Part shown: in pieces, positions 62,601 through 64,000 of the stretch
How positions within the stretch are numbered: the first letter of the stretch is position 1
Layout of the letters: every line of letters starts with the position of its first letter
Source: Sphagnum magellanicum
Taxonomy: Eukaryota > Streptophyta > Sphagnopsida > Sphagnales > Sphagnaceae
Assembly (NCBI GenBank): GCA_021904315.1
Contig: CM038921.1
Coordinates: forward strand, 17,768,590 to 17,832,589
Reading direction: 5' to 3'
DNA length: 64,000 bases
Made by a program: the position numbers and the translations under genes
The notes under the pieces: generated by a model
What the model was told of the DNA's origin: nothing
What the model saw: only the letters and a program-made list of their open reading frames with translations
Databases searched by the model: none

Positions 62601-64000
62601 GACAATGCTAGTGACAACAGGAAAACCCAGCCATCAGGCTAGCTAGCTCAACAAAACCTAAAACAAAGGAGGACCAGAAAACTGAAAAGAAAAAGCAACG
62701 CCAGCAATAAAAAAAAAGAGAAAGGAAAAGAACAAGACAAGAAATGGAAAAAACCCAAAAAAGAACAAAAACAGAGAGAAAAAGATAGAGAGCTTTGAGA
62801 GAAATCACTTTATAGGATAACTTCCGAGTGAACATGTAATGCTACAAAAGGAACCACAAAAAGTGCAGGAAGAGTTTAAATCTTACTGAGAGAACTAGAG
62901 CACCACTGCGGACGTTGAGTTGCCTGGCCACAGGCTCAGGTGCCAACTGCACATTCAGTCCAGGGCGCATTACCTACACCACCCAAAGTCAACAAGCTTG
63001 TACTTCATTGGCACATAATCAAGGATAACAATGTATGGGAAACTCAGATGTCTCATTGTGATTTCTATGATATATACCAGTGAGAGCACTTTAACAAACC
63101 TGAGAACAAATTGGTGGGAAGTTATGCTTGTGTACCAATCAGTAAGAAAATGATTAGATGACCTTCCTTGGTGATATGCCTTTGAATCTAGAACCAGAGA
63201 GTTCAGAAGGAAGCAAACCTTCCCATATACAATGAGCTGAGGAACAAGTTTAGCAACAGTGTCAATAGGAATTGCAAACCCCACACCTGCTGATGTCCCT
63301 GCAATGTTGTCAAGAGAAAGTCTTTATCAAATGACCCTCATGATCTGACTGTATTCGAGACCAAGGAACCAATTAGAAGGAAACAACTATCTTCTATACT
63401 TGGAGGAGGCAAGTAACCTGTCCGAGTAAAGATTGCTGTATTGATGCCTATTATGTTGCCTCCTGAATCCAATAGAGGGCCTCCACTGCATACAAAGTAT
63501 TCACCATTAGTCCCAGACTCGAGCCCAGAGTATATCACCCTGGAACCAATCAAGAAAGGGACATTGCAAAAGTCAGATTTAAAATTCAACTTGCAGACAC
63601 AGTGGGTACCAGTTTCCTAAAGCATTCTATCAAAGCTAATCAAAGGTCCCAAGAACCTGCCACACGGCCAAGTTAAAGGTCCCCCAGTCCTTGCAGGTGT
63701 GGAAAACATCACATGGTTCTAACCAAAAGGTTAGCTATTGACAGAACTCTGCTTCACAGAGATCAGTAGGAAATGTGTTGGTTGGGGAACAGGACCTCGG
63801 ACACTAAATTTTCCTACCCTGGTCACATGAAGCCCTTCCTTCCTTGCCTTCCCTCTGAGATGGCACCAAACCATTGCAAGGAATAAAACACCTGTTTCCT
63901 GGATTGATGGCAGCATCAGTCTGAATACCACCTCCAATAACCACACCAGTCTGGCTCTGGATGTCTCGATTCAGTCCACTCACAACTCCAACAGTCAGGG
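59635..64000 (-). CDS. DEG8: DEG8-like thylakoid-lumen Deg/HtrA serine protease, 3' half
   Basis: Six exons are readable, in transcript order: 63892-64000 (continues off the window), 63418-63485, 63219-63298, 62887-62973, 59900-60007 and 59635-59763 (TAA at 59635-59637). All introns are GT-AG and the frame is kept through every join, giving the last ~192 residues. Motifs include [19 protein letters not shown] with the catalytic Ser, GVGFAIP, the DEG8-type link [20 protein letters not shown], and a PDZ domain ([24 protein letters not shown], then [15 protein letters not shown]). The length and single PDZ fit DEG8 better than DEG1, whose equivalents differ. In Arabidopsis, DEG8 with DEG5 acts in the thylakoid lumen and helps degrade damaged photosystem II D1. 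The catalytic His and Asp and the transit peptide lie beyond the right edge. The Ser codon is split by an intron (AG|T). Confidence 0.95.
60008..62886 (-). other. 2.9-kb intron of the DEG8-like gene
   Basis: On the minus strand it begins GTAAGA after the TCA codon and ends TTTTTCAG before GTTCCA. The other introns of this gene are 119-406 nt. It contains degenerate ~95-bp repeats near 62100-62470 (AATGACT(C/T)TC..., GAGCTACAG/AAGCTACAG) and a dispersed ~85-bp duplicate at about 60160-60245 and 62520-62610 sharing GTCAAACATTAACCA. No coding exon was found inside. Confidence 0.8.

Overview
The window is nuclear DNA from a land plant. Two genes fix this: the 3' half of a spliced thylakoid-lumen Deg protease on the minus strand at the right edge (59635-64000, DEG8 type), and a three-exon DUF506/PDDEXK-like gene on the plus strand (48805-50780). 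A third, unrecognised coding tail lies at the left edge (1-569). The rest, about 90% of the window, is AT-rich, gene-poor and full of transposon debris and tandem repeats, as in a large repeat-rich plant genome. The species or lineage cannot be told from this window. No rRNA, tRNA, CRISPR, operon or bacterial feature was recognised.

Layout. 1-569: end of an unidentified gene whose last coding stretch carries two in-frame TAA codons. 1480-2130: three tandem copies of a ~210-bp unit. 7609-7719, 11593-13689 and 23877-24030: three non-autonomous CACTA (En/Spm-like) elements; the middle one is 2.1 kb with a perfect 3-bp target duplication, and the last sits inside a 44-bp tandem array. 21684-22599, 30030-30942 and 31101-31920: three solo LTRs of one retrotransposon family, each flanked by its own perfect 5-bp target duplication. 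26-46 kb: seven copies of a ~300-bp element called here family R, two of which form a 786-bp near-palindrome at 41253-42038. 36-58 kb: several MITE-like families with terminal inverted repeats. 47.8-51.2 kb: a GC-rich island with the DUF506 gene, its triplet-repeat-rich leader and its 3' UTR. 59.6-64 kb: the DEG8-like gene, with one 2.9-kb intron.

The genes do not form a pathway or operon. DEG8 is a chloroplast-lumen serine protease of photosystem II quality control. DUF506 proteins are plant-specific PD-(D/E)XK-fold proteins of mostly unknown function. The most distinctive local structures are the long palindrome made from two family R copies, the tandemly duplicated 3' splice site in DUF506 intron 1, the mini-CACTA inserted into a 44-bp satellite-like array, and the trio of solo LTRs. 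No convincing novel multi-gene system was found.
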